Positions 18,111-24,957 of a stretch of DNA of 64,000 bases are shown here, piece by piece (position 1 is the first letter of the stretch; the number at the start of each line of letters is the position of its first letter). The stretch is taken from positions 177,880-241,879 of the forward strand of contig JAEEXI010000002.1 of NCBI GenBank assembly GCA_016291495.1, given 5' to 3'. A program made the translations under genes and the position numbers. The notes under the pieces were generated by a model. It was not told the DNA's origin. It was given only the letters and a program-made list of their open reading frames with translations, and did not search any database. The stretch is from Prevotella sp. (GTDB taxonomy: Bacteria > Bacteroidota > Bacteroidia > Bacteroidales > Bacteroidaceae).

Positions 18111-18764
18111 ATGGAAGAAATCATACAGTTTGACAAGCAACTGCTGCTGATGGTGAACGGCAGCGACTCGGAGTTCTTCGACTACATCATCCTGACGCTG
18201 ACCAATGCGAAGACGTGGATACCCCTCTACGTGGGACTTTTCTACGTCGTGCTGAAGGCTAACAAGAACCTCCGCGAGATAGTTCTTATCCTCGCAGCCG
18301 CCGGACTCTGCTACCTGCTGGCAGGAGCCATCGACGACGGTATTGTGAAACCCCTCGTGGCCCGCTGGCGACCCACTCACGACCCTGAGATTGGTCATCT
18401 GGTCGATACGGTGAACGGCTACCGCGGTGGTAAGTACGGATTCTTCTCCGCCCATGCTGCCAACACGTTCAGCATTGCCATCTTCTTCTCCCTGCTCATC
18501 CGGCAGCGGATGCTCACCTTCTTCCTTGTCGGCTACTCGCTCATCAACTGTTACACCCGGCTCTATCTCGGTGTCCACTATCCGGGCGACATCACCGTCG
18601 GCCTCCTCTGGGGGGGCTTCGTCGGCTGGTTCGTCTATAAGCTCTACTGCCGCATCACCGTTCCCGCCAAGTATGAGCTCCACCTCTGCTTCGTACCCAT
18701 CAGCATCCTTGGGCTCACCCTCTTCACTGCCGTCCTCATGGCGGCCTTCGACTTGCATCTGTAG
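18111..18764 (+). CDS. PAP2-family membrane phosphatase
   Basis: The protein has 217 residues. It has the three acid-phosphatase motifs: KPLVARWRP, then FSAHAANTF (in place of PSGH), then TRLYLGVHYPGD with the catalytic His and Asp. Five to six membrane segments are visible (for example WIPLYVGLFYVVLKA, IVLILAAAGLCYLLAGAI, TFSIAIFFSLLI, ITVGLLWGGFVGWFVYKL, and a last hydrophobic stretch near the C-terminus). It should remove phosphate from a lipid such as undecaprenyl pyrophosphate or phosphatidylglycerol phosphate, outside or within the inner membrane. It follows batDE by 34 bp and may be read from the same transcript. Confidence 0.87.
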   Translation: MEEIIQFDKQLLLMVNGSDSEFFDYIILTLTNAKTWIPLYVGLFYVVLKANKNLREIVLILAAAGLCYLLAGAIDDGIVKPLVARWRPTHDPEIGHLVDTVNGYRGGKYGFFSAHAANTFSIAIFFSLLIRQRMLTFFLVGYSLINCYTRLYLGVHYPGDITVGLLWGGFVGWFVYKLYCRITVPAKYELHLCFVPISILGLTLFTAVLMAAFDLHL

Positions 18765-18843
18765 CGGTCCTCAGATTTAGACATAATAAAACACAGAGAC
18801 ACAGAGTTTAAAAGATTAAGACCTCTGTATCTCCGTTATTCTA

Positions 18844-18871
18844 GAGGTGAGAGGTGAGTGGCGAGAGGTGA
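18844..18871. repeat. Period-7 array, 4 units (GAGGTGA type)
   Basis: GAGGTGA, GAGGTGA, GTGGCGA, GAGGTGA. The unit is the reverse complement of TCACCTC, the unit found inside batDE. Confidence 0.85.
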
Positions 18872-18927
18872 GAGATTACTTCAGACACTCCCTTATACCT
18901 CTATTTTCTAAGTTTATCCAGCTATTC

Positions 18928-18955
18928 TCTCACCTCTTACCTCTTACCTCTTACT
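18928..18955. repeat. Period-7 array, 4 units (TCTTACC type)
   Basis: TCTCACC, TCTTACC, TCTTACC, TCTTACT. It faces the GAGGTGA array 56 bp upstream in inverted orientation. Confidence 0.85.
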
Positions 18956-18973
18956 CAGTAGCGGTAGCAAATT

Positions 18974-19001
18974 ATTCACTATTCACTATTCACTTTTCCC
19001 T
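18974..19001. repeat. Period-7 array, 3-4 units (ATTCACT type)
   Basis: ATTCACT three times, then a diverged TTTCCCT that runs into the stop codon of the HU-like gene (minus strand). Confidence 0.8.
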
Positions 19002-19609
19002 TAGTTCGGGTCGCTTCCTCCTCCGGTGTTTCCACCTCCGTTGTCACCACCAGTGTTCGTGCCGCCGTTGTTAGTACCTCCACCGGTGTTAGTGTTAGTA
19101 CCCTCCCCATTGGGGGAGTTAGGAGAGGGGTTCTCCCCTTTGGCAGCGGCAATCTCCGACTTGGTCTTGTCGGTCCAGCTCAGCTTGGCGTCCTTCTTCA
19201 GCTCGTCGCGTGTGAACTCACCGGTCGACTGTGCCAGCAGTTTGATGGTCTTCACCGCAGCGCCCGTCTTGGCACCCTCAGCCAGCTGACCGATGGAAGC
19301 CGAAGCCACCTTGTCGTTCTGGGCGTCGTAGAGCGTCTCCAGCGCGTTGGCCTCGACGGTGGCTTTGAAAATCGCCAGGTTGTCGATCTTCACCGTGTTG
19401 CCGTTGAGCACCTGCTCGCGGACGCACTTCACGAAGTCGATGAGGATACCGCAGATGGAGCCTTCGGAGAACATCGTGTTGTGCTCTGCCATGTGGCGTG
19501 CCATGTCCTGGACGCTCAGCGTCTGTTTGTAACTCACTCGGGCGTACATCTTGCCCGCCTGTTCGGTTTCCGATGTCTCGGTCACCTTACTCAAATAAAG
19601 TTCTATCAT
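19001..19609 (-). CDS. HU-like DNA-binding protein with Gly/Asn-rich tail
   Basis: The protein has 202 residues. Residues 1-125 match the HU/IHF-like family of Bacteroidales: ARVSYKQTLSVQDMARHMAEHN, GSICGILIDFVKCVREQVLNGNTVKIDNLAIFKATVE. A linker with a helix (TRDELKKDAKLSWTDKTKSEI) follows, then an Asn/Gly/Thr-rich tail that ends GGGSDPN. Part of the tail is encoded by a C/G-rich double hairpin (about 19101-19138). It probably binds and bends DNA. Homologues are often found next to VirE/DUF3987 primase genes, as here (6 kb away). A strong promoter lies 358 bp upstream, implying an unusually long leader. Confidence 0.82.
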   Translation of the reverse strand: MIELYLSKVTETSETEQAGKMYARVSYKQTLSVQDMARHMAEHNTMFSEGSICGILIDFVKCVREQVLNGNTVKIDNLAIFKATVEANALETLYDAQNDKVASASIGQLAEGAKTGAAVKTIKLLAQSTGEFTRDELKKDAKLSWTDKTKSEIAAAKGENPSPNSPNGEGTNTNTGGGTNNGGTNTGGDNGGGNTGGGSDPN

Positions 19610-19686
19610 ACCTTTTTCGTGTTTTTTGTGGTATTAGAAACTCACCGGACCAACTACATCGGGTGGCCCGAATCCCGCTTTTAGAA

Positions 19687-19714
19687 ATTGATAATTGATA
19701 ATTGAAAATTGAGA
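19687..19714. repeat. Period-7 array, 4 units (ATTGATA type)
   Basis: ATTGATA, ATTGATA, ATTGAAA, ATTGAGA, within the presumed leader of the HU-like gene. Confidence 0.85.
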
Positions 19715-19760
19715 ATTATGATTACCTCTGCAGCGGTAGCCAATTCTTCACTCTTCACTC

Positions 19761-19792
19761 CATTCCCGAGCAAAGCTCGCCTACCCGTAGCC
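19761..19792 (-). repeat. Dispersed 32-bp hairpin element, copy 1
   Basis: Read on the minus strand it aligns with 55220-55251 at about 27 of 32 positions. The core hairpin is CGAGC-TTT-GCTCG (plus-strand coordinates 19767-19779). In copy 2 the stem is CGAAC/GTTCG, so the stem change is compensated on both sides. Confidence 0.75.
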
Positions 19793-19966
19793 TTTCACTC
19801 TTCAATTTCAATATTGCAATGCTCGTGCAAACCGAATGGCAGAACCAAGCTCGCTTGAGTTATGCTGAGGTGCAGCCGAGTATCGCAAATGGAGAATCTC
19901 TGTTAAGAGATAGCAGGCGAAAATTTGTTTTCGAATGCCCTGAGACTACTGTCTCATCTCTATTTG

Positions 19967-19998
19967 CAAAGATACAAAATAATTCTCAAACTACCAAA
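19967..19998 (-). promoter_or_regulatory. Promoter for the HU-like gene
   Basis: On the minus strand: TTTG (19995-19998), a 20-bp gap, and TATCTTTG (19967-19974), a perfect match to the Bacteroidetes consensus. It points toward the HU-like gene, 358 bp away, with nothing else in between. Confidence 0.75.
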
Positions 19999-20048
19999 TA
20001 TTTACTACATTTTTTTCAAGCTTTTCTTAAAATATTTTCTGCCGGAAA

Positions 20049-20105
20049 ATAACCCTGCCTTATCGCGAAATAAGGCACGGTTATTCGGCAATAAGCGTGG
20101 GTTAT
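20049..20105. repeat. 57-bp palindrome able to form a three-way junction
   Basis: Outer stem ATAACCC (20049-20055) with GGGTTAT (20099-20105). Arm 1 is TGCCTTAT-CGCGAA-ATAAGGCA (20056-20077). Arm 2 is TTATT-CGGC-AATAA (20081-20094). All three stems are perfect. It lies between two divergent promoters, so probably outside either transcript. Confidence 0.75.
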
Positions 20106-20152
20106 GGTGGAGCATCTGCCAGAGTTACTATATCCATTTTTCGTGCTGAAAA

Positions 20153-20184
20153 TTTGGAAGTCTCAGAAAAAAACTTTATCTTTG
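20153..20184 (+). promoter_or_regulatory. Promoter for the DUF4160-DUF2442 pair
   Basis: TTTG (20153-20156), a 20-bp gap, and TATCTTTG (20177-20184): a perfect consensus match, 19 bp before ATG 20204. Confidence 0.8.
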
Positions 20185-20203
20185 TCCTAAAATAATAGTT
20201 GAT

Positions 20204-20506
20204 ATGCCAAAGATATTTGAATACTTCGGTTTTATATTCTATTTCTACTCGAATGAGCATGAGCCAATTCATGTCCATGTAATACATGGTGGAAAAGAAA
20301 GTATTTTTGACATCATCATGATGAATGGAGCACTGGCTGGTATTTCTGTCAGAGAAAAAAAAGGTGCAGAACCATTGCCGGAAAAAGACAAACGGACAGC
20401 AGAAGATTTCATTCGCAAATATCACAAGAACATTATCGAGAAATGGGTAAAGTTCTTTGTGCTGAAGCAAAGTGTACGCAGTACGAGTATTAAGAAGAAA
20501 TTGTAA
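20204..20506 (+). CDS. DUF4160 domain protein
   Basis: The protein has 100 residues. It has the DUF4160 pattern: MPKIFEYFGFIFYFYSNEHEPIHVHV, with the hallmark EHxPxHVHV, then a Gly-rich turn and a C-terminal helix with AEDFIRKYHKNIIEKW. DUF4160 genes are nearly always followed by a DUF2442 gene, as here 12 bp downstream; the pair behaves in genomes like a small toxin-antitoxin or nuclease-type module, but no activity is established. It has its own strong promoter. The pair sits just outside the repeat-flanked island. Confidence 0.88.
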   Translation: MPKIFEYFGFIFYFYSNEHEPIHVHVIHGGKESIFDIIMMNGALAGISVREKKGAEPLPEKDKRTAEDFIRKYHKNIIEKWVKFFVLKQSVRSTSIKKKL

Positions 20507-20518
20507 GGAGGATACGTT

Positions 20519-20770
20519 ATGGACAGCATTCACATTATCAAAGCAGAAAACACAGGCAACTTGACAGTCAGCCTGACATTCAGCGATAATTCTAAACAGA
20601 TAATAGATGTTGGCAGCTTTATCCGCCGCCATCCTCATCCACAATACAACAAATACCTTGATCCCAGAAAGTTCAGCCGTTTTACCATAGAGAACGGAAA
20701 TATCGTATGGGGTAAAAATTGGGACTTAATCTTTCCTATTGAAGACTTGCACGCAGGTGCGATAGTGTAA
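20519..20770 (+). CDS. DUF2442 domain protein
   Basis: The protein has 83 residues. The DUF2442 features are the early beta strands with LTVSLTFSDNSKQIIDVGSFI, the YLDPRKFSRFTIENGNIVWGKNWDLIFPIEDLHAG segment, and the characteristic W-D-L-x-F-P-I-E-D-L ending. It probably pairs with the DUF4160 product from the same transcript, as partner or antitoxin; this is inferred from co-occurrence. A strong terminator follows. Confidence 0.88.
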   Translation: MDSIHIIKAENTGNLTVSLTFSDNSKQIIDVGSFIRRHPHPQYNKYLDPRKFSRFTIENGNIVWGKNWDLIFPIEDLHAGAIV

Positions 20771-20851
20771 TATATTAATATTGAACCTCTAAAACCTGAA
20801 ATGCCTATGGGCTGAGATGCAGGGCATCAAGAAGGATACAGGAAAGAGATA

Positions 20852-20889
20852 CCCCTGAGAGTGACGAACCGCTTTCAGGGGCTTTTTTT
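20852..20889 (+). terminator. Rho-independent terminator of the DUF4160-DUF2442 pair
   Basis: CCCCTGA (20852-20858) pairs with TCAGGGG (20875-20881) and is followed by a run of seven T. Confidence 0.85.
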
Positions 20890-20925
20890 GACCGGTAGTG
20901 GGGCAGGGGGGATCGTGGCAAGAAG

Positions 20926-20963
20926 GTAAGAAAGTAGGAAAGTAGGAAAGCCGACATAAAGCT
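20926..20963 (+). repeat. Left 38-bp flanking repeat (period-8 array plus GCCGACAT tail)
   Basis: Units GTAAGAAA, GTAGGAAA, GTAGGAAA, then GCCGACATAAAGCT. It matches 28572-28609 in direct orientation with 3 differences in 38 bp. Confidence 0.85.
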
Positions 20964-21073
20964 ATTCTGAGTGCGGAAGAGAGACATTATAAGTAGAAGT
21001 TTTTTAAATTTATTATTATTATACCATTATATTCTTTTAATAAATATCTAATTATTATTTCCCTAATAACTAT

Positions 21074-21112
21074 TAATGTCTACTTTCCTACTTTCCTACT
21101 TTTCTACTTTCT
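21074..21112 (-). repeat. Inverted period-8 array with GACATTA tail
   Basis: On the plus strand: TAATGTC, then TACTTTCC, TACTTTCC, TACTTTTC, TACTTTCT. Reverse-complemented it has the same order (GGAAAGTA units, then GACATTA) as the 38-bp flanking repeats. Confidence 0.85.
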
Positions 21113-21191
21113 CGTTGATGATGGACTTTCTGGAGTAGGCTATTTTGAAGACTCTTCCCTGCTCCCTTCTCTCAATATTTCTCATGATTCT

Positions 21192-21222
21192 TTTGTTTAT
21201 ACCTGAAAAATTTGTATATTTG
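21192..21222 (+). promoter_or_regulatory. Promoter for the restriction-modification genes
   Basis: TTTG (21192-21195), a 19-bp gap, and TATATTTG (21215-21222), a perfect consensus match. ATG 21249 is 26 bp downstream. Confidence 0.8.
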
Positions 21223-21248
21223 CAAATCGAAAAGCAAGAGAAGTTTAA

Positions 21249-22334
21249 ATGACAGACCAGTACATACATAACAGCGCACAGCAGCATTCGCTTTTTAGCA
21301 TATCTGCCGAAGTAAAAAGAGTTGCAGACAAACCGAATATAGTATCCCTTTTCTCTGGATGTGGAGGTTTGGACCTTGGCTTTGAGAAAGCGGGGTTCAA
21401 TGTCATGTGGGCCAATGAGTTTGATAAAGAGATATGGGATACATATCGTTTGAATCATAAGGATACGATTCTTGATACACGTTCAATTACCGACATTCCC
21501 GCTGATGAGGTTCCTGAATGTGATGGAATAATAGGCGGTCCCCCTTGTCAATCATGGAGCGAAGGAGGATCAAAACGTGGTCTTGAGGATAAAAGAGGAC
21601 AGTTGTTTTGGGATTATATACGTATTTTGAATGCAAAAAATCCCAAATTCTTTGTGGCAGAAAATGTCAAAGGGATGCTAATGAATCGCTATGGTGATGC
21701 ATTAGATAATTTTAAACGTGCTTTCAGCAATGCAGGTAAATTTGGTTATGATCTCTTTTTTCATTTAGTGAACGCTGCAGATTATAATGTGCCCGAAGAT
21801 AGAGAACGTGTATTGTTTATAGGTTTTCGTAAGGATTTACATGTTGAATTCAAGTTCCCAGAGCCTGTTACACCCAAAGGAAAGCGCGTCACATTGAGGG
21901 ATGCAATAGGTGACCTTTTAGGCAAAGAGCCCAAAGGTTTTTCAAATGCTATTAACGAAGAGGGAGGCTGGAATACAGAAATCCCCAATCACGACTATCT
22001 TACAGGTGGCTTCTCGTCAATTTTCCTTTCACGCAATCGTACTCGTGACTGGGATGAGGTTTCTTATACTATTCAAGCAAGTGGCAGACAAGCCCCATTG
22101 CATCCGCAAGCCCCTAAAATGATTAAGATAAATGCAGATAAGAGAATTTTTGTACCAGGCAAGGAACACTTGTATCGCAGATTGTCAGTACGAGAAGCTG
22201 CAAGAATTCAAACCTTCCCAGACGATTTTATCTTAAAGTATAAGAATATAAGTGCAGGGTATAAAATGGTAGGTAATGCTGTACCAGTTAACCTTGCTTA
22301 CATTGTTGCCGAATCTATTAAAAAAGTAATATAA
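21249..22334 (+). CDS. DNA (cytosine-5-)-methyltransferase, M.HaeIII-like
   Basis: The protein has 361 residues. It has the m5C methyltransferase motifs: I (VSLFSGCGGLDLGFEKAG, residues 32-49), IV (IIGGPPCQSWSEGGSKRG with catalytic Cys100), VI (FVAENVKG), VIII (the RERVLF region) and X (GYKMVGNAVPVNLA). The motif IV region, the SRNRTRDW/VSYTIQASGRQAPLHPQAPKM segment and the EGKEHLYRRLSVREAARIQ-like segment resemble what I recall of M.HaeIII, which methylates the internal C of GGCC. A HaeIII-type endonuclease follows directly, supporting that specificity. It has about 30 extra N-terminal residues. Its codon use is AT-rich compared with flanking housekeeping genes, suggesting transfer. Confidence 0.92.
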   Translation: MTDQYIHNSAQQHSLFSISAEVKRVADKPNIVSLFSGCGGLDLGFEKAGFNVMWANEFDKEIWDTYRLNHKDTILDTRSITDIPADEVPECDGIIGGPPCQSWSEGGSKRGLEDKRGQLFWDYIRILNAKNPKFFVAENVKGMLMNRYGDALDNFKRAFSNAGKFGYDLFFHLVNAADYNVPEDRERVLFIGFRKDLHVEFKFPEPVTPKGKRVTLRDAIGDLLGKEPKGFSNAINEEGGWNTEIPNHDYLTGGFSSIFLSRNRTRDWDEVSYTIQASGRQAPLHPQAPKMIKINADKRIFVPGKEHLYRRLSVREAARIQTFPDDFILKYKNISAGYKMVGNAVPVNLAYIVAESIKKVI

Positions 22335-23306
22335 ATGGCTACACAAGTTCAGAATGGTAAGGCTTTTGAGTTTGCTCTTGCCAAAGTTTACTATGACGAA
22401 TTAAAAGCTCGTGGTCTTTTGGTTACTCTTGTAGAAGATGCTGCTTACGATACAGCCAAAGGATATTTCGAGAACTTCCCTAAAGACGTACAGAAGCGTT
22501 ACATAGCATCTGCAGAAGCAACACTTGATACAATGCTTAAGATTGAGCCTGGGTTAACAGCCCAAAAGGATGATAGAGATATTCTTTCAATTAGGCTTGC
22601 ATCAGATGTTGAAGGGCAAGCTGGTGATGTACGTGATGTCATTTTCACCAGAACAAAATCTCATTGGGAAATGGGTTTTTCCGCCAAAAACAATAATGAT
22701 TCACAGAAACATTCACGTATTAGCGGTAGCAATGATTTCGGTCAGAAATGGTTCGGTTATAATTGCTCCGATGAATATTGGAGGCTTGTGCGACCTGTGT
22801 TTGAATTTGTAAAAGAGTATAAAGATAAAGGACTTTCTTGGGATGATATGGGCGATTTAAAAGAATCGAAAGTTTACATTCCCTTATTGGATGCTTTTCG
22901 AAAGGAAATACTTAGAATAAATAATGAAAGCCCAAACATTCCTCAGAAACTTATTTCCTATGTCATTGGTGCTCATCCTTTCTATCAAGTCATAAAGTTA
23001 GACTCAAAAAATCTTGTTGTAGTAAAAGCTTTTAACATCAATGGTGGTCTTAATAAAACCGTAAATAAACAAAAATCACGGTATGGTGTTCCTAAGTTAG
23101 AACTTCCAACTCGTATAGTAGAGTTAGAATACGCAAAGAAACCTGATGATCAGATGCAGGATACACTAAATATGATTCTTGATGGCGGATGGGAAATTTC
23201 GTTCAGAATACACAGTGCAGACAATCCCATTGTACTCTCATGTAAGTTTGATGTAAAACTATTGGGTAATCCCCCGATTCTTTTTAGTCAATATTTGTTC
23301 CAGTAA
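22335..23306 (+). CDS. HaeIII-family type II restriction endonuclease
   Basis: The protein has 323 residues. It carries the HaeIII-family core SDVEGQAGDVRDVIFTR, followed by HWEMGFSAKNNNDSQKHSR and NDFGQKWFGYNCSDEYW. The D-x(n)-E/SxK pattern (GDVRD, WEMGFSAK) fits a PD-(D/E)XK nuclease centre with the K in SAKNN. It should cut GGCC. It starts on the base after the methyltransferase stop, so methylase is translated first and the two are coupled. No controller protein is visible. The assignment rests on the pattern above and on the adjacent M.HaeIII-like partner. Confidence 0.88.
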   Translation: MATQVQNGKAFEFALAKVYYDELKARGLLVTLVEDAAYDTAKGYFENFPKDVQKRYIASAEATLDTMLKIEPGLTAQKDDRDILSIRLASDVEGQAGDVRDVIFTRTKSHWEMGFSAKNNNDSQKHSRISGSNDFGQKWFGYNCSDEYWRLVRPVFEFVKEYKDKGLSWDDMGDLKESKVYIPLLDAFRKEILRINNESPNIPQKLISYVIGAHPFYQVIKLDSKNLVVVKAFNINGGLNKTVNKQKSRYGVPKLELPTRIVELEYAKKPDDQMQDTLNMILDGGWEISFRIHSADNPIVLSCKFDVKLLGNPPILFSQYLFQ

Positions 23307-23368
23307 ATGATCATTCATTTGAGGAATAACGCAAAATAGTGATGGATGCATAAATAGTAGATACAAAT

Positions 23369-24073
23369 ATGGAGAACAATATCCAATTCAATTCACATTA
23401 TGTGCCACTCAATCCGCCTTATCCTATTCTATATTATCGTGGTCGAGTGGGCATACAAACAGGAACTCTAATTGTTGTTCAACCACAACGGCGAGGAGGT
23501 AATATATCTGGAGCACTTCGCATGGTTTCATTGCCAGTAGTAAACTATGTCAACAAGTTAAAGCAGCAGCCGTCGCAATTGGCTATGCCAGAAAGGTGGG
23601 CAGAAAACAAAGTGTGGCAAACAGACATAAGCAATACAGAACTACTGGGCTATGACAATTCGGAAATAATTCCCTTGCATCATTTTAGTAGTGTTGAACG
23701 TCTTCGCAATATGACTGGTATGTCGTCAGGCTTTTCACTCAGCCAACTTGTGAATGACATAAAATCATTGGGATTTAAGATTGCACCCGAGTTTTATCCT
23801 AAGAATCCTCATGGTAGTCTTGAACTAATGTATGGTCATTTGGACGCAAAAACAGCTTGTCTCACGTCAAATCATATCGTTAATCTTACATCTTTATTTG
23901 TAGCCGTCAAAGTAAGTACTCTGGATGATATGCTTGTAAAAATATCTGAACAGGTTGATGACTACATAAGAGCAGTGGAAAGAGAAAATGTTACTGTAGA
24001 ATTCCGATGCAAAGAGCCGCAATTCGCAGCACTTATCAAATTACTCAACGAGAAATACGCCCCTCACCAGTGA
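23369..24073 (+). CDS. Hypothetical protein, first gene of unknown two-gene cassette
   Basis: The protein has 234 residues; I do not recognise a family. It has no signal peptide or membrane segment and looks soluble. The N-terminus is Pro/Tyr-rich (HYVPLNPPYPILYYRGRVG) with a strand pair (GTLIVVQPQRRGG), a middle region with IIPLHHFSSVERLRNMTGMSSGFSLSQLVNDI, and a C-terminal helix region (DDMLVKISEQVDDYIRAVERENV). It starts 62 bp after the endonuclease with no promoter that I can see, and its stop overlaps the next start (GTGA). Base composition matches the restriction-modification genes, so it probably arrived with them. Confidence 0.75.
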   Translation: MENNIQFNSHYVPLNPPYPILYYRGRVGIQTGTLIVVQPQRRGGNISGALRMVSLPVVNYVNKLKQQPSQLAMPERWAENKVWQTDISNTELLGYDNSEIIPLHHFSSVERLRNMTGMSSGFSLSQLVNDIKSLGFKIAPEFYPKNPHGSLELMYGHLDAKTACLTSNHIVNLTSLFVAVKVSTLDDMLVKISEQVDDYIRAVERENVTVEFRCKEPQFAALIKLLNEKYAPHQ

Positions 24074-24750
24074 CCTCACTAGAATCAAAAGTTTTACTTG
24101 GCACAGAAACATACACCGTAGCCCATCTGCTGAAAAACATGAGAAATGCTTTCAGCAAAGACGAAGCTATGCGGTGGGGTTTTTGCATTCAAAGGGCTTT
24201 TTTGGAGTTTGGGTTTAACCCTGATATAGGCAAAACCATGGATCAAATTCTAAAATCCAAGGACGTTCCTCCTGTCTTGGCTATAATTGAAGAAAAAAAC
24301 AACAATGATGTGGGCATGCCGCCAACACTAATTAATATCATCTTTAGGACTGAATTCGATCAAGAGCAACTAAAAAATCTATGGCGTTGGATTAAAGAAC
24401 ATTCCATAGATGAAATCAGTTACCCTTATCAATATTTCTCTCTTTTACTTTTCTTGGAAAATCATCATTCTACTTTTTTAGAGAAATCACATTTATCCAA
24501 TTCTGACATGCAGGCTCAGATGGCGAATTGGTTTCCAGAGGTTAAAATCAAGTGTAGTGCAGATGCAATTGGTACCTATCGAAATGGCTACTTTACTGGT
24601 GATGCTTTTAAATATACATCTTGGCTGAATTCTACTGGAGAGCCACCTATAAGATACGAATACAAAAAGGATCAAGGTATATCAGGTTTTATAGCATTGA
24701 ACAAACTCTGTAATAACTTAGAACTATATTTGTCAGAGCTTAAAATATAG
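24070..24750 (+). CDS. Hypothetical protein, second gene of unknown two-gene cassette
   Basis: The protein has 226 residues if it starts at GTG 24070, which overlaps the preceding stop as GTGA; an ATG at 24007 would overlap by 67 bp and is the alternative. I do not recognise a family. It looks soluble and mainly helical, with YTVAHLLKNMRNAFSKDEAMRWGFCIQRAFLEFGFN near the N-terminus, DQEQLKNLWRWIKEH in the middle and ALNKLCNNLELYLSEL at the end. It is coupled to the previous gene, and AT-rich like it. A possible role with the restriction-modification system is only positional. Confidence 0.7.
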   Translation: MTSLESKVLLGTETYTVAHLLKNMRNAFSKDEAMRWGFCIQRAFLEFGFNPDIGKTMDQILKSKDVPPVLAIIEEKNNNDVGMPPTLINIIFRTEFDQEQLKNLWRWIKEHSIDEISYPYQYFSLLLFLENHHSTFLEKSHLSNSDMQAQMANWFPEVKIKCSADAIGTYRNGYFTGDAFKYTSWLNSTGEPPIRYEYKKDQGISGFIALNKLCNNLELYLSELKI

Positions 24751-24957
24751 TTTACCCCCCTAGGGGGTATCGTTGTTTCCCCCCTATACCCCCCTGATAC
24801 CAAGAAAGATACCATCACACAACTATTACCCCTTTATTTTCTTTGTAATTTTGCATCACCAAAGGATAATCCCGAGGTGGTGCTTTTTTGTTCTACGCAT
24901 GCTAAAAAAACAGGGGCATCGAGAAGCTTCTCATATTCTTCATTTATTAACAATTTA
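24751..24957. other. Intergenic region with three C6T motifs before the primase module
   Basis: The 207 bp hold no convincing gene. CCCCCCT occurs at 24755-24761, 24779-24785 and 24789-24795. The first is part of a near-palindrome (ACCCCCCTAGGGGGT). A -7 promoter box follows at 24846. The 61-codon frame at 24773 reads through these features and is not called. Confidence 0.75.
24846..24853 (+). promoter_or_regulatory. -7 box for the primase module
   Basis: TAATTTTG, an exact TAnnTTTG match, 104 bp before ATG 24958. No good -33 element is seen; the C6T motifs lie 50-90 bp upstream. Confidence 0.55.

Larger units (their letters stand above)
18765..19000. other. Intergenic region rich in repeats between PAP2 and HU-like genes
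   Basis: The 236 bp hold no gene. An imperfect inverted repeat (18793-18836, ACAGAGACACAGAG facing CTCTGTATCTCCGT) could end the PAP2 transcript. After it come three period-7 arrays. The GAGGTGA array and the TCTTACC array are complementary in sequence and could pair as a long hairpin. Confidence 0.7.
19610..20203. other. Long intergenic region: HU-like leader, repeats, palindrome
   Basis: The 594 bp hold no convincing gene. In order: the presumed 5' leader of the HU-like gene (19610-19960), containing a period-7 array, short TTCACTC repeats (19745-19758) and a 32-bp hairpin element; the minus-strand promoter; a 57-bp three-way palindrome; and the plus-strand promoter of the DUF4160 gene. 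A 116-residue frame at 19702-20052 is built from repeat sequence and covers the promoter, so I do not call it. Confidence 0.75.
20771..21248. other. Intergenic region: terminator, flanking repeats, AT-rich spacer, promoter
   Basis: The 478 bp hold no gene. It contains the DUF2442 terminator, the left 38-bp direct repeat of the island, about 115 bp of very AT-rich DNA (20990-21070), an inverted copy of the repeat (21074-21112), and the methyltransferase promoter. The two inverted copies could pair across the AT-rich spacer. Confidence 0.75.

Noticed and set aside
19702..20052. 116-residue frame in the HU-like leader
   Set aside because: It translates repeat and hairpin sequence and runs across the minus-strand promoter; no coding character.
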